Shown in pieces: positions 55,679 through 64,000 of a stretch of DNA of 64,000 bases. Under the pieces are notes generated by a model that ran no database searches, was not told the origin of the DNA, and saw only the letters and a list, made by a program, of their open reading frames with translations. The translations under genes were made by a program, and so were the position numbers. The stretch's first letter is position 1. Every line of letters begins with the position of its first letter. Origin of the DNA: a virus; IMG/VR virus record IMGVR_UViG_3300042569_002050, positions 62,001 through 126,000 of that record; one strand, given 5' to 3'.

Positions 55679-56465
55679 CGGATATTACGATAATGATAAT
55701 TTCGATGCTGCTAAGTTTTTAGATGAACAGATGGGTCCTGCTTTAACTAAGAAAGGAAACGTACGTAAACGTAAACCAAAGCAACCTAGAATATATTTTA
55801 CAGAGGATACAGAAAATGCGATTGTTGAATACTTATCACATACTGATCAAGATATTCGTAATAAAATATATAATACCCGTATTGCATATGGTTTTTATAA
55901 ATTAGCAGAAAATATTATCCATACATTTAAGTTTTATTATACTGATATGGATACGATTGAAGATCTAAAACATGAAGTAGTAGCATTTCTTCTTGAGAAA
56001 CTCCACCTATATAACCAAGATAAAGGTAAAGCATATTCATATTTCGGTACTATTGCTAAACGTTATTTAATAGTTTACAACCAGAACAACTATAAGAAAC
56101 TACAAGAAAAAGTAAATATGGACGAAGTAAACGATGAAAATGATATGTTCGTCGATAATAACATAGGTTTAGATGAGGAGAAGAATGAGCTTAATATGTT
56201 TTTAGATCAATATGTTGCTTACATTGATAAGCACATTTATACTATATTTCCTAAACAACACGATGCACGAACAGCGGATGCTATTATTGAATTATTCCGT
56301 AAGAGAGAAAATTTAGAAATATTCAATAAAAAAGCATTATACATTTATATTCGTGAAATTACAGATGTTGATACACCTCAAATTACTAAGATCATTAAAA
56401 AATTAGATACAATACGTCTTAAATTATTTAGTGAATTTTATGAACATGGATATATCAAAATGTAA
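55671..56465 (+). CDS. late transcription sigma factor, T4 gp55-like
   Basis: The 264-residue protein has a sigma region 2-like segment, TIEDLKHEVVAFLLEKLHLY followed by KGKAYSYFGTIAKRYLIVYN, as in gp55 of T4-like phages. T4 gp55 directs host RNA polymerase to late promoters that have only a -10 box, with the sliding clamp as activator. The gp45-like clamp at 6340 and the lone TATATTTATA boxes before late genes fit that scheme. It is not a full sigma: no region 4 is seen. Confidence 0.85.
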   Translation: MYNGYYDNDNFDAAKFLDEQMGPALTKKGNVRKRKPKQPRIYFTEDTENAIVEYLSHTDQDIRNKIYNTRIAYGFYKLAENIIHTFKFYYTDMDTIEDLKHEVVAFLLEKLHLYNQDKGKAYSYFGTIAKRYLIVYNQNNYKKLQEKVNMDEVNDENDMFVDNNIGLDEEKNELNMFLDQYVAYIDKHIYTIFPKQHDARTADAIIELFRKRENLEIFNKKALYIYIREITDVDTPQITKIIKKLDTIRLKLFSEFYEHGYIKM

Positions 56466-56478
56466 CCTTTATTTTTTT

Positions 56479-56488
56479 CATATTTATA
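56479..56488 (+). promoter_or_regulatory. late-type promoter box before baseplate genes
   Basis: CATATTTATA, 31 nt before the ATG at 56510. No -33 box. Confidence 0.5.
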
Positions 56489-56509
56489 CGTAAATAACAC
56501 ATAAATATC

Positions 56510-56905
56510 ATGGAAAATTTCAACCAAGTCATATTTGGTAAAAAAACTTTCTCGGATTTATTGCAGGATATATATAAGACTACGAAAAAAACTGAGGATA
56601 GAATCGAAGAGCTAATCATGGCTCTTAAACCATTCATCAATACTCCAGCAGATGCTGTGATGATTGTTCCACTTATTAAGGAATATCTGGACGTTCAGGT
56701 AAAAAATAATGATCATTTAGTAAGAATGGCATCTGTTGTTCAGAGAGCCATGACTAACAGCGCTTCTGCTGGTAGTAGTGACTTATTAATTTCTGAAGAA
56801 GAAAAAGAACAATTATTACTTGAAGTTAAGAAAATGGGGGATGAAACAAAACAATTAGAACATATTGATACTAATGCTACTAAAATATTAGAAAATGGCA
56901 ATTAA
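56510..56905 (+). CDS. hypothetical virion-region protein, 131 aa
   Basis: A helical protein (KTFSDLLQDIYKTTKKTEDR then PFINTPADAVMIVPLIKEYL) I associate with T4-like marine phages, next to baseplate genes. It overlaps the spike gene by 11 bases. Confidence 0.7.
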   Translation: MENFNQVIFGKKTFSDLLQDIYKTTKKTEDRIEELIMALKPFINTPADAVMIVPLIKEYLDVQVKNNDHLVRMASVVQRAMTNSASAGSSDLLISEEEKEQLLLEVKKMGDETKQLEHIDTNATKILENGN

Positions 56906-58079
56906 GTATGGTTTATCATCTATAACAAAATCACCTACAACATCATCATCTTCTCCCTTTAAATTTAAGGTTGGGAAGGTGTTTGCTACTGTTATGGATG
57001 AAAAAACTCCTTCTAAAAAGGTTTTTGATGAATGTGGGGGTTGGCAGGGAATAGGTACTGTTTTATTTAAACCTTATAATAGTAGTAGGAACGAAGATAA
57101 TTATATTGAAAACCAAACAAGCAAAACTGTATTAGGTTATTCAAAAGCTAAACCTCTTTTTCCAAATCAAAAATATTATCCTTTAAAAGGAGAATTAATC
57201 TTAATATTTTCTTTACCTTCAATAAACACACAAACAACAGATTCAAGTTCAACTCCATCATATTATTATATTACAAATATAAATTTATGGGGTAATAATC
57301 ATCAAAATGCTCAAACAGCAGATCCAGAAGCTCCTTTAGGTTTAGGTTTTGAGGAAAATCAATCTATTGAATCAATTTTACCTTTTGAAGGTGATTATAT
57401 ACTTGAGGGAAGATTTGGAAATACTTTAAGATTTGGTTCTACGAATAAAATTAATACAGGAGAAAATTTTTGGAGTGATAGTGGAAAAAATGGTGATCCT
57501 ATTACTATTTTAGCTAATGGTCATAGTTTTGGCAGTGGTACGTTATATGTTGAAGATATTAATAAAGATGCTTCTGCTTTGTATTTAACATCTACTCAAA
57601 AGGTTCCATTAGAGGTATCTAAGACAAAATTAAATCCTCTTTCTACAACGACCCTACCAAACAAATATTTAGAAGGTTCTCAAGCAATTCTAACATCTGA
57701 TAGAGTTATTATAAATTCTAAAAAAGAAAATGTTTTAGTATTTGCTCAAAATAATATTGAATTATATACAAAAAATACTATTAGTTTAGATGCTGATGAT
57801 AAATTTGTAATTAATTCACCTACTATTTTATTAGGATTAAATGGTAGCTCAGTCCCTGAAGAACCAGTACTATTAGGTAATGAAACTATTAAATTATTAA
57901 ACTCATTACTTACAAGTTTATCTTCATTTAGTACTATATGCTCTTCAGCATTAAATGGATCTAAAGGTAGTCCTATAACTCAACTTAATACTGCCGCCAG
58001 AGGGTTAAAAGAATCAGTAGATAATTTAATCCCTAAATTAGAAAAAATTAAATCACAGAAAGTAAGAGTAGCAAAATAA
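56895..58079 (+). CDS. baseplate central spike, gp5-like without lysozyme
   Basis: Residues about 165-200 (LEGRFGNTLRFGSTN, then GDPITILANGH) and the late repeated strands (ILTSDRVIINSKKENVLVFA then KNTISLDADDKFVINSPTIL) match gp5-type spikes with an OB part and a C-terminal beta helix. No lysozyme domain is present. 394 residues. The spike punctures the outer membrane on contraction. Confidence 0.82.
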   Translation: MAIKYGLSSITKSPTTSSSSPFKFKVGKVFATVMDEKTPSKKVFDECGGWQGIGTVLFKPYNSSRNEDNYIENQTSKTVLGYSKAKPLFPNQKYYPLKGELILIFSLPSINTQTTDSSSTPSYYYITNINLWGNNHQNAQTADPEAPLGLGFEENQSIESILPFEGDYILEGRFGNTLRFGSTNKINTGENFWSDSGKNGDPITILANGHSFGSGTLYVEDINKDASALYLTSTQKVPLEVSKTKLNPLSTTTLPNKYLEGSQAILTSDRVIINSKKENVLVFAQNNIELYTKNTISLDADDKFVINSPTILLGLNGSSVPEEPVLLGNETIKLLNSLLTSLSSFSTICSSALNGSKGSPITQLNTAARGLKESVDNLIPKLEKIKSQKVRVAK

Positions 58080-59362
58080 TGTCTAATACAATCAACATAT
58101 CAGGGTTAGCATCTAATGCATCAGCCGCTAAAAATAAATTAGAATCTCTTAAAAATATAAATGTAGAGAAATTAGCAAAAGATAAGCTAAAACAACTAAC
58201 AACAAGCCCTATTCAACGTATTTTAAACGATATTGAAGAAGCTAAAAGTAAAGTTGAAACTTTAAAAACAGATACTTTTGGTAAATTTGCAGATTTAGAT
58301 AAACGTATTGAGAATAAGTCAATTACTAGGGAAGAGGCTGATAGGATTAAGCAAATTGTACAAGGTAATTTTGATAAGGAACAAGAAGAATTACAAGATT
58401 TTATAGCTGATAAAACAGAGGATTATCAAAAATTAATTAGTAATAGTAAAGAAGCAATTAATGCTAAATTAAAATTAGCAGATGAAAAAATTAAAGGTAT
58501 TTTAAGGAAAAGTCATAAAAGAGTTAAAGGCAAAAATGCTAAAATAATAAAAGATTTATTAAGAGGAGCATTAAATGCCGCTAAAAAGAATCCTGTTCCT
58601 ATAATCATGGCTTCTTTAACTATAACTTGTCAACTAGTTTCAGTAAGAAATAAAAGAATTGAAGAATTAGTTGATAATGTTAATAGTGTTATTGATAATA
58701 TTCAATCTAAAGAAGACGTTAAAAAAGCAACTTTATTAAGAAATAATGCTATTAGAATTATAAATGAAAATGAAGCTAAAATTAATTCAATAAAGAGTAT
58801 TTTAGAAAGAATTTCACTTATATTATCTATATTAGATATCATATTAGTATTAGCTGATGTACTTTTACCATTACCAACACCCCCAGGACCTTTACCTGAT
58901 ATTGTAACCCCAGCTAAAGAAAAATTTAGAAAAAAATATGAATTAGCTGTTGAAATATTAACTGGGTTATTAGCTGCTATTTCTATTATAAGATTATTAT
59001 TAGACAGAATTATTGAAGAATTAGAAGAACAAAAAGAAAGACTTAAAGAAATTGATAAATTTTTTGACGAGCCTTCAAATCTATCGGCATTTGATAGAAC
59101 TGATTTAGATGCAGTTTTACAAACATTATCACCATCAGGAAACTTAGGTACTATAGATTCGGGTTATAAAGGATTTACATTTGCTATAAAAGAAGAAAAC
59201 GATTCAAGATTCGTCGTGGCTGGAAATTCTCGTCGTTATGCGGTTGCTTTAAATCGAGATAAGAATGAAGTATTACAATCTCAACGTTCTTTTACACTAG
59301 ACCCTGACATTCTTATTGAAGAACTTAAATTAATCATAGATCAACAAAATCTTAAAGCTTAA
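58079..59362 (+). CDS. structural protein with long helical region, 427 aa
   Basis: Residues 1-170 are coiled coil (ANDIEEAKSK-type heptads), residues about 235-320 hold hydrophobic helices (ISLILSILDIILVLADVLLP) and the end has a small beta domain (GYKGFTFAIKEENDSRFVVA). It lies between spike and wedge genes, so it is probably a baseplate or tail protein, perhaps membrane-inserting. It starts at the last base of the spike gene. Confidence 0.75.
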   Translation: MSNTINISGLASNASAAKNKLESLKNINVEKLAKDKLKQLTTSPIQRILNDIEEAKSKVETLKTDTFGKFADLDKRIENKSITREEADRIKQIVQGNFDKEQEELQDFIADKTEDYQKLISNSKEAINAKLKLADEKIKGILRKSHKRVKGKNAKIIKDLLRGALNAAKKNPVPIIMASLTITCQLVSVRNKRIEELVDNVNSVIDNIQSKEDVKKATLLRNNAIRIINENEAKINSIKSILERISLILSILDIILVLADVLLPLPTPPGPLPDIVTPAKEKFRKKYELAVEILTGLLAAISIIRLLLDRIIEELEEQKERLKEIDKFFDEPSNLSAFDRTDLDAVLQTLSPSGNLGTIDSGYKGFTFAIKEENDSRFVVAGNSRRYAVALNRDKNEVLQSQRSFTLDPDILIEELKLIIDQQNLKA

Positions 59363-59370
59363 TATTTATT
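59361..59370 (+). promoter_or_regulatory. possible late-type promoter box
   Basis: AATATTTATT, 13 nt before the ATG at 59374. A weaker fit than the others. Confidence 0.3.
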
Positions 59371-59373
59371 ATT

Positions 59374-59730
59374 ATGGATGCTAAACAATTCAAATCAGTT
59401 ATTAAAGAAGCAGTTCGCGAAGCAGTTCGTGAAGAAATTGGCTTAATGTTATTGGAACAATTAAAAAGTGGAAATGCTGTACAAAGTAAACCACTTACTG
59501 AAAATCGTTCATTATCATTTGATAGTGGGGATGTTCATAGTGTTGGAATGAGATCACAAGTTGGTAACAAAATGGCAGAAATGTTCGGAATGCCAGCAGG
59601 TGCTAAACCTCAATCAAAAAACCTACAAGTAGATCCAAATAGTGATAACCCATTTGCTGCTTTTATTAATGATACTGCTAATAACCTTAGTCCTCAAGAA
59701 ATGAGACAAATGTTACAATCACAAGGATAA
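59374..59730 (+). CDS. hypothetical virion-region protein, 118 aa
   Basis: A helical start with repeated charged residues (IKEAVREAVREEIGLMLLEQ) and a disordered middle. It lies just before the gp25-like gene and overlaps it by one base. Confidence 0.7.
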   Translation: MDAKQFKSVIKEAVREAVREEIGLMLLEQLKSGNAVQSKPLTENRSLSFDSGDVHSVGMRSQVGNKMAEMFGMPAGAKPQSKNLQVDPNSDNPFAAFINDTANNLSPQEMRQMLQSQG

Positions 59731-60140
59731 TGCCTACACCAAGAATATATCGTGTTGATCCTAGAGATTTGCAAAAAAATATTGCAATTGGTCTTAGTAT
59801 TCCTTTTAATAAGTTCTCTGCTTTTAAAAGCACGTATAGTACTAAAGAACAGGTAAAATATAATTTAATTAATCTTTTATTAACTAATAAAGGTGAAAGA
59901 GTTGAAAATCCTGAATTTGGTTGTGATATTAAAAAGTCTATATTTGATTTTATCAACACGGATAATATTAATAAAATTAATAATAACATAAGGGTTGGTG
60001 TACAAACATTTATACCTGAAATAAATTTAGAAAACGTAATCATTACCCCTGAACCAGATCAAAACTATGTAAATGTAAAAGTTGAATATAGTATGAGAAT
60101 ATCAGGAGAAGCGGATGAAATACAAATTAACTTTGAATAA
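59730..60140 (+). CDS. baseplate wedge, gp25/GPW-like
   Basis: The lysozyme-like gp25 fold is marked by NLINLLLTNKGERVENPEFG, the signature E-R-x-x-x-P-x-F/Y-G, with INKINNNIRVGVQTFIPEIN behind. 136 residues. It joins baseplate and tail sheath in contractile tails. Confidence 0.9.
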   Translation: MPTPRIYRVDPRDLQKNIAIGLSIPFNKFSAFKSTYSTKEQVKYNLINLLLTNKGERVENPEFGCDIKKSIFDFINTDNINKINNNIRVGVQTFIPEINLENVIITPEPDQNYVNVKVEYSMRISGEADEIQINFE

Positions 60141-61969
60141 TGTCTGAAACAAAAAACATATCGTATTTAAACAAAAGTTTTAGTGATTTTAAATCAACTT
60201 TGATTAATCATGCTAAGACTTATTTCCCTACAGTACATAATGATTTTTCAGATGCATCACCAGGAATGATGTTTATTGAAATGGCTTCTTATGTAGGAGA
60301 CGTTTTATCTTTTTATCTAGACACTCAATTCCAAGAAAATTTACTCTTATACACAAAAGAAAAAAGCAATGCTTTATCTTTAGCTTATGCTTTGGGGTAT
60401 AGACCTAAAATGTCATATGCTTCATATGTTGATTTACAAATGTCTCAAAGAGTACCTTTGATTACAAATTTATTAAACAATACACAAATTCCAGATAGTA
60501 ATTATTATATGATAATTCCTGAGAATAGTGTTGTTGAAAGTATAAATGGTGTAAAATTTTTAACTACTGAATTGGTTGATTTTTCTAAAGAAGAAAATAG
60601 AACTATATTCTTTGAAAACACAGGATTTGCTAGAGTTACAAAAACCGTAAAAGCAATCTCAGCAGAAATTAAAACAACTACTGTTGATTTTGGACAAACC
60701 CCACAAAAATTCACAAGTACTACTATATCTGATAATCGAATATTAAATATATTACAAGTAACCGATAGTACAAATGGAATTTGGTATGAAGTACCATATT
60801 TAGCGCAACAAGGTATCCCACAAAGAGCAACAAACCCAACTTATAATACAGATTCTATTCCGTATTTATTAAGTTATATAGAATCACCTAAAAGATTTGT
60901 TACTAGATTTAAAGAAAATGGCGATTTAGAATTACAATTTGGAGCAGGTATTAATTCATCTTCAGATTCTTCTATATTACCTAATCCAAATAATTTAAGT
61001 ATTGGTATAGATGCTAACGTATATGACCCAGCTAATTCATTTAATAAAGCAACCGTAGTAACTACTAGAGAATATGGATTAGCACCAACAGGTGTTTTAA
61101 CTATAAAATATCTTGTAGGTGGTGGTGTTGCTTCTAATATTTCATCTAATGAAATCGTAAATAGAAAGTTTAATTTAGCTGATATTACTTTTAATGGTAA
61201 TGTAACATCTCCACAAAACACTGATATTTTTAATAGTATGATTATAACTAATCCTGAACCTGCGGTTGGGGGTAGAGATGAAGATACTGTTGAAGAAATT
61301 AGACAAAATACCCTTTATTCATTCTCTTCTCAAAATAGAGTAGTAACTAAAGAAGATTACATTAATAGAGTACTTAGCATGCCTAGTCATTTTGGTTCTG
61401 TAGCTAAAGTATATGCAATTAATGATTTTGCTCTATCTCAAAATTCAGGAAATGATCGTTTATTAGATAATAACCCACTATCTATTAGTTTATATACTTT
61501 AGGATATAACGCTAATAAACAATTAATCATGCCATCTTCTGTATTAAAAAATAACATTAAAAATTATTTATCACAGTATAGAATGGCCACTGATGCTATT
61601 AATATTAAAAATGCTTATTATCTTAATATAGGTATTAATTTTGATATTTCTGTTTTACCAACGTTTAATAATAAAGAAGTATTAAGTAATTGTATAAAAG
61701 CATTAAAAGATAAATTTAGCATTGAAAATATGCAAATAAATAAACCATTAGTTATATCTGATGTAAATTCAACTTTATTACAAGTTAGAGGAGTTCAATC
61801 AATATCTAAGGTTGAAATTGTAAATAAATCTGGAGGTAATTATTCTCCATATAGCTATGATATTAATGGTGCTATTAGAAATAATATATTGTATCCTTCA
61901 TTAGACCCATCTATATTTGAAATCAGATTCCCAGATATAGATATACAAGGAAGAATTGTAACTTTATAA
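60140..61969 (+). CDS. baseplate wedge, gp6-like
   Basis: The 609-residue protein starts with an FSDFKSTLINHAKTYFPTV segment and DASPGMMFIEMASYVGDVLS, typical of gp6/J-type wedge proteins, and later AVGGRDEDTVEEIRQNTLYS. It forms the backbone of the baseplate ring and overlaps the gp25-like gene by one base. Confidence 0.88.
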   Translation: MSETKNISYLNKSFSDFKSTLINHAKTYFPTVHNDFSDASPGMMFIEMASYVGDVLSFYLDTQFQENLLLYTKEKSNALSLAYALGYRPKMSYASYVDLQMSQRVPLITNLLNNTQIPDSNYYMIIPENSVVESINGVKFLTTELVDFSKEENRTIFFENTGFARVTKTVKAISAEIKTTTVDFGQTPQKFTSTTISDNRILNILQVTDSTNGIWYEVPYLAQQGIPQRATNPTYNTDSIPYLLSYIESPKRFVTRFKENGDLELQFGAGINSSSDSSILPNPNNLSIGIDANVYDPANSFNKATVVTTREYGLAPTGVLTIKYLVGGGVASNISSNEIVNRKFNLADITFNGNVTSPQNTDIFNSMIITNPEPAVGGRDEDTVEEIRQNTLYSFSSQNRVVTKEDYINRVLSMPSHFGSVAKVYAINDFALSQNSGNDRLLDNNPLSISLYTLGYNANKQLIMPSSVLKNNIKNYLSQYRMATDAINIKNAYYLNIGINFDISVLPTFNNKEVLSNCIKALKDKFSIENMQINKPLVISDVNSTLLQVRGVQSISKVEIVNKSGGNYSPYSYDINGAIRNNILYPSLDPSIFEIRFPDIDIQGRIVTL

Positions 61970-61981
61970 ATTAAATAAAAT

Positions 61982-62581
61982 ATGAACCTAGAAAAATTAA
62001 AAGGACACATTCCCGAGGCGGTCATAGCCCAAATTCCAGGAGTTATGGAAAAATTCCAAATAAATACTCCATTAAGATTAGCTCATTTCTTAGCACAATG
62101 TGGTCATGAATCAGGTGGATTTAGACTAACAAAAGAAAATTTGAATTACAGTGCTAAAGGATTAACAAACACATTTAGAAAATATTTTCCAACAGAAGCA
62201 TCAGCTGCGGCATATGCTAGAAAACCTGAAAAAATTGCTAACAAGGTTTACGGTAATAGAATGGGTAATGGACCTGAATCTTCTGGTGATGGTGCTAAAT
62301 TCTGTGGCCGTGGTTATATTCAATTAACAGGAAAAGACAATTATACTGCATTTGGTAAATCTATTAATGAAGACTTAATATCAGACCCAACAGTAGTAGC
62401 AGGAAAATATGCTTTACTATCAGCTGCATGGTTCTTCAGTAAAAATGGTTTACATAAATTAGCAGATGGTGGTGCAACTGATGCAGTTGTTACACAAATC
62501 ACTAAGCGTGTTAACGGTGGAACTATTGGATTAGCAGATAGAATTAAACACTTTAAAGAATATCATGCATTATTAGCATAA
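61982..62581 (+). CDS. endolysin, GH19 chitinase-like
   Basis: FLAQCGHESGGFRLTKENLN holds the catalytic Glu near residue 43, and FCGRGYIQLTGKDNY is the second GH19 signature; RVNGGTIGLADR is the late motif. The 199-residue protein has no signal peptide, so it relies on a holin or is part of the tail. GH19 enzymes in phages cut peptidoglycan. Confidence 0.92.
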   Translation: MNLEKLKGHIPEAVIAQIPGVMEKFQINTPLRLAHFLAQCGHESGGFRLTKENLNYSAKGLTNTFRKYFPTEASAAAYARKPEKIANKVYGNRMGNGPESSGDGAKFCGRGYIQLTGKDNYTAFGKSINEDLISDPTVVAGKYALLSAAWFFSKNGLHKLADGGATDAVVTQITKRVNGGTIGLADRIKHFKEYHALLA

Positions 62582-62608
62582 TATTTTAAATAACACATAA
62601 TTAAATAG

Positions 62609-62656
62609 GAGTTTCCGGTTGCTATATTTATATGTAGCATAACCGGAAACTCTTTT
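62609..62656 (+). terminator. terminator hairpin with a late-type promoter box in the loop
   Basis: GAGTTTCCGGTT (62609-62620) pairs perfectly with AACCGGAAACTC (62641-62652), then TTTT. The loop contains TATATTTATA at 62623 flanked by GCTA and TAGC. Confidence 0.75.
62623..62632 (+). promoter_or_regulatory. late-type promoter box inside the hairpin loop
   Basis: TATATTTATA, 36 nt before the ATG at 62659. Starting here would leave the 3' stem arm unpaired in the new RNA. Confidence 0.5.
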
Positions 62657-62658
62657 AC

Positions 62659-63726
62659 ATGGCCGTATATAAATTATTCCCTGAAAAGGACGCAACAATT
62701 TTCTCATATTACCCTGCAGTTAATACAGGGATAGACGAGATTCTAGAAATTAGCACATTTGAAAGTGCATTCACAAATACAAGAGAATCTTCTAGAGCTC
62801 TTATTAAATTTTCAACAAGTGAAATAAGTGATATTATTTCAAATAAAGTGTCTGGAAGTAATTACAAAGCATATCTAAAACTATATTTAGCAAATGCTTC
62901 TGAAATCCCAGCAGATTATAGAATAATGTGTCACCCTATTTCAGGATCTTGGGATGTTGGTACAGGTCGTTTAGCAAATTCTCCATCTACAACAGATGGT
63001 GTAAGTTGGAGTAATAAAACTGTAGTAAACACTTGGATAAGTGGAGGTGGTGATTGGCATACAACCCCAACATCTTCTCAATCATTTACTAATAGTGATG
63101 AAAAAGACATTGAAATAGATGTTACATCAACTGTAGCTGCGTTTTATGCTTATGAAACAAATCCATTTGCTTCTGTAAAAATACAAAATGAGGGTTTTAT
63201 ATTAAAACATTCAAGTAGTATAGAATTTTCAACAGGAAGTTCACCATTCGAGTTAAAATATTTTTCATCAGATACTCATACTATTTATCCTCCTTGTTTG
63301 GAAATTAGATGGAATGATAGTACATTCGTTACTGGTAGTTTAACTGTAACTAATAATCATAAAGCTGTTGTTTCTTTAAAGAATAACAAATCTGAATTTC
63401 AACAAGATTCGGTTAATAAATTTAGATTAGGAGTTAGAGATCAATATCCACCAAGAACATTTAATACTAACCAATTGTATATAACTGGGTCTAAGTTATT
63501 ACCTAGTTCATCATATTGGGCTATTAAAGATTTAGATACAGATGAATGGGTAGTTGATTTTGATACTAATTATACTAAAATAAGTGCTGATCCTACTTCA
63601 AGTTTCTTTACAGTTCATATGAATGGATTACAACCTGAAAGGTTCTACAAGATTTTGATTAAATCAGTAATTGATGGTTCAACTATTGTATTTGATGAAG
63701 ATTATATTTTTAAAGTAATTAGATAA
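62659..63726 (+). CDS. virion protein with DNRLRE-like domain
   Basis: The first 200 residues (YKLFPEKDATIFSYYPAVNT, later IDVTSTVAAFYAYETN and PCLEIRWNDS) have the strand and motif order of DNRLRE-like beta domains found in tail or adhesin proteins. The rest is beta-rich. 355 residues. Probably a baseplate or tail component. Confidence 0.75.
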   Translation: MAVYKLFPEKDATIFSYYPAVNTGIDEILEISTFESAFTNTRESSRALIKFSTSEISDIISNKVSGSNYKAYLKLYLANASEIPADYRIMCHPISGSWDVGTGRLANSPSTTDGVSWSNKTVVNTWISGGGDWHTTPTSSQSFTNSDEKDIEIDVTSTVAAFYAYETNPFASVKIQNEGFILKHSSSIEFSTGSSPFELKYFSSDTHTIYPPCLEIRWNDSTFVTGSLTVTNNHKAVVSLKNNKSEFQQDSVNKFRLGVRDQYPPRTFNTNQLYITGSKLLPSSSYWAIKDLDTDEWVVDFDTNYTKISADPTSSFFTVHMNGLQPERFYKILIKSVIDGSTIVFDEDYIFKVIR

Positions 63727-64000
63727 TGGCTAATATAAAAGTTGATAAAACTATTTTAGGAAGGAATGAAAGTGTATTAGACACAAATTTTAGTTTTTTT
63801 TCTAGAATTAATGCGACTCCTGATTTTAATATTGAAGATTTTTTTCAATTGTATGAGGAGTTATTTTATCAAATTCCTAAAGAAGATGAAGTTGAATCTC
63901 ATAGATATATTTTAAATAAAGAAGCCGAATATTTGGGAGTTAAATTAGCTGATGATTTAGATATTCAAGCATTGCTTGATGAAATTACTTCTTTAAGACA
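63726..64000 (+). CDS. virion-region protein, N-terminal part (runs off window)
   Basis: The ATG at 63726 overlaps the previous stop by one base. It reads ANIKVDKTILGRNESVLDTN then FFQLYEELFYQIPKEDEVES, a segment I recall from T4-like marine phage structural genes. 91 residues are visible; the frame is open at the window end. Confidence 0.7.
   Translation, partial: MANIKVDKTILGRNESVLDTNFSFFSRINATPDFNIEDFFQLYEELFYQIPKEDEVESHRYILNKEAEYLGVKLADDLDIQALLDEITSLR

Noticed and set aside
1-64000. CRISPR arrays, insertion sequences, integrase or attachment sites
   Set aside because: No regular direct-repeat array, transposase or integrase frame was seen; the repeated promoters are not spaced like CRISPR repeats.

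Overview
This window is a segment of a large, AT-rich, tailed-phage genome of the T4-like myovirus type that infects a member of the Bacteroidetes, most likely a flavobacterium. All convincing genes lie on the + strand, packed with short overlaps. The T4-like core is clear: family B DNA polymerase, gp45-like sliding clamp, gp44/gp62-like clamp loader, gp55-like late sigma factor, gp25- and gp6-like baseplate wedge proteins and a gp5-like spike. The host group is inferred from promoters of the Bacteroidetes kind (TTGG/GTGG, 19 bp, TAnATTTAC), A-rich leaders without Shine-Dalgarno sequences, signal peptides ending in SFSQ or GFGQ, a DUF4494 protein, and domains resembling type IX secretion sorting domains.

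Layout. 0-3.4 kb: end of a sugar-nucleotide epimerase gene, then queE, folE, a phosphoribosyltransferase and a dCTP deaminase/dUTPase-like gene (nucleotide and 7-deazaguanine metabolism). 3.4-13.1 kb: replication block (polymerase, clamp, clamp loader, Fe-S PD-(D/E)XK nuclease) with an inserted chaperone set hsp20-groES-groEL. 13.1-19.3 kb: ribbon-helix-helix protein, four glycosyltransferase-like genes and two SAM methyltransferase genes. 19.3-22.2 kb: ClpP-like protease and small phage proteins. 22.2-24.0 kb: RNA island with five tRNAs (Glu, Ser, Thr, Met, Leu), an odd 159-nt tRNA-like RNA, structured spacers and a complete tmRNA gene ending in a strong terminator. 24.0-32.9 kb: a locus of exported and membrane proteins: two large secreted proteins with dockerin-like and cohesin-like regions (one also with a C-type lectin domain), small lipoproteins with T9SS-sorting-like folds, holin-like proteins, a CsgG-like protein and a probable outer-membrane barrel with a low-complexity linker.

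33-54 kb: an accessory region of many small, mostly unknown genes, among them a nucleotidyltransferase, a metallophosphatase, a secreted endonuclease, an S-adenosylmethionine-decarboxylase-like protein, a DNA ligase, a SWIM zinc-finger protein, a possible clan CD peptidase, two AT-hook proteins and a T5orf172 protein. Many are preceded by their own copy of a stereotyped promoter that often carries a hairpin in its spacer. A pseudoknotted RNA lies at 36.6-36.7 kb and a GT-rich non-coding stretch at 47.0-47.4 kb. 54-64 kb: late functions: gp55-like sigma factor, spike, baseplate wedge, GH19 endolysin and virion proteins; the last gene runs off the window.

Two promoter kinds are visible. One is host-like, with a -33 box, and serves the accessory genes. 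The other is a lone TATATTTATA-like box before ClpP, hsp20, the export locus, the baseplate genes and others, and may be read by the gp55-like sigma. The most unusual items are the export/adhesion locus, the tmRNA with an AVAA-type tag, the giant-arm tRNA-like RNA, the pseudoknot, the inverted repeat shared by hsp20 and groES, and promoters placed exactly 12 nt before start codons, implying leaderless mRNAs. All functional statements rest on reading motifs by eye; no database search was run.
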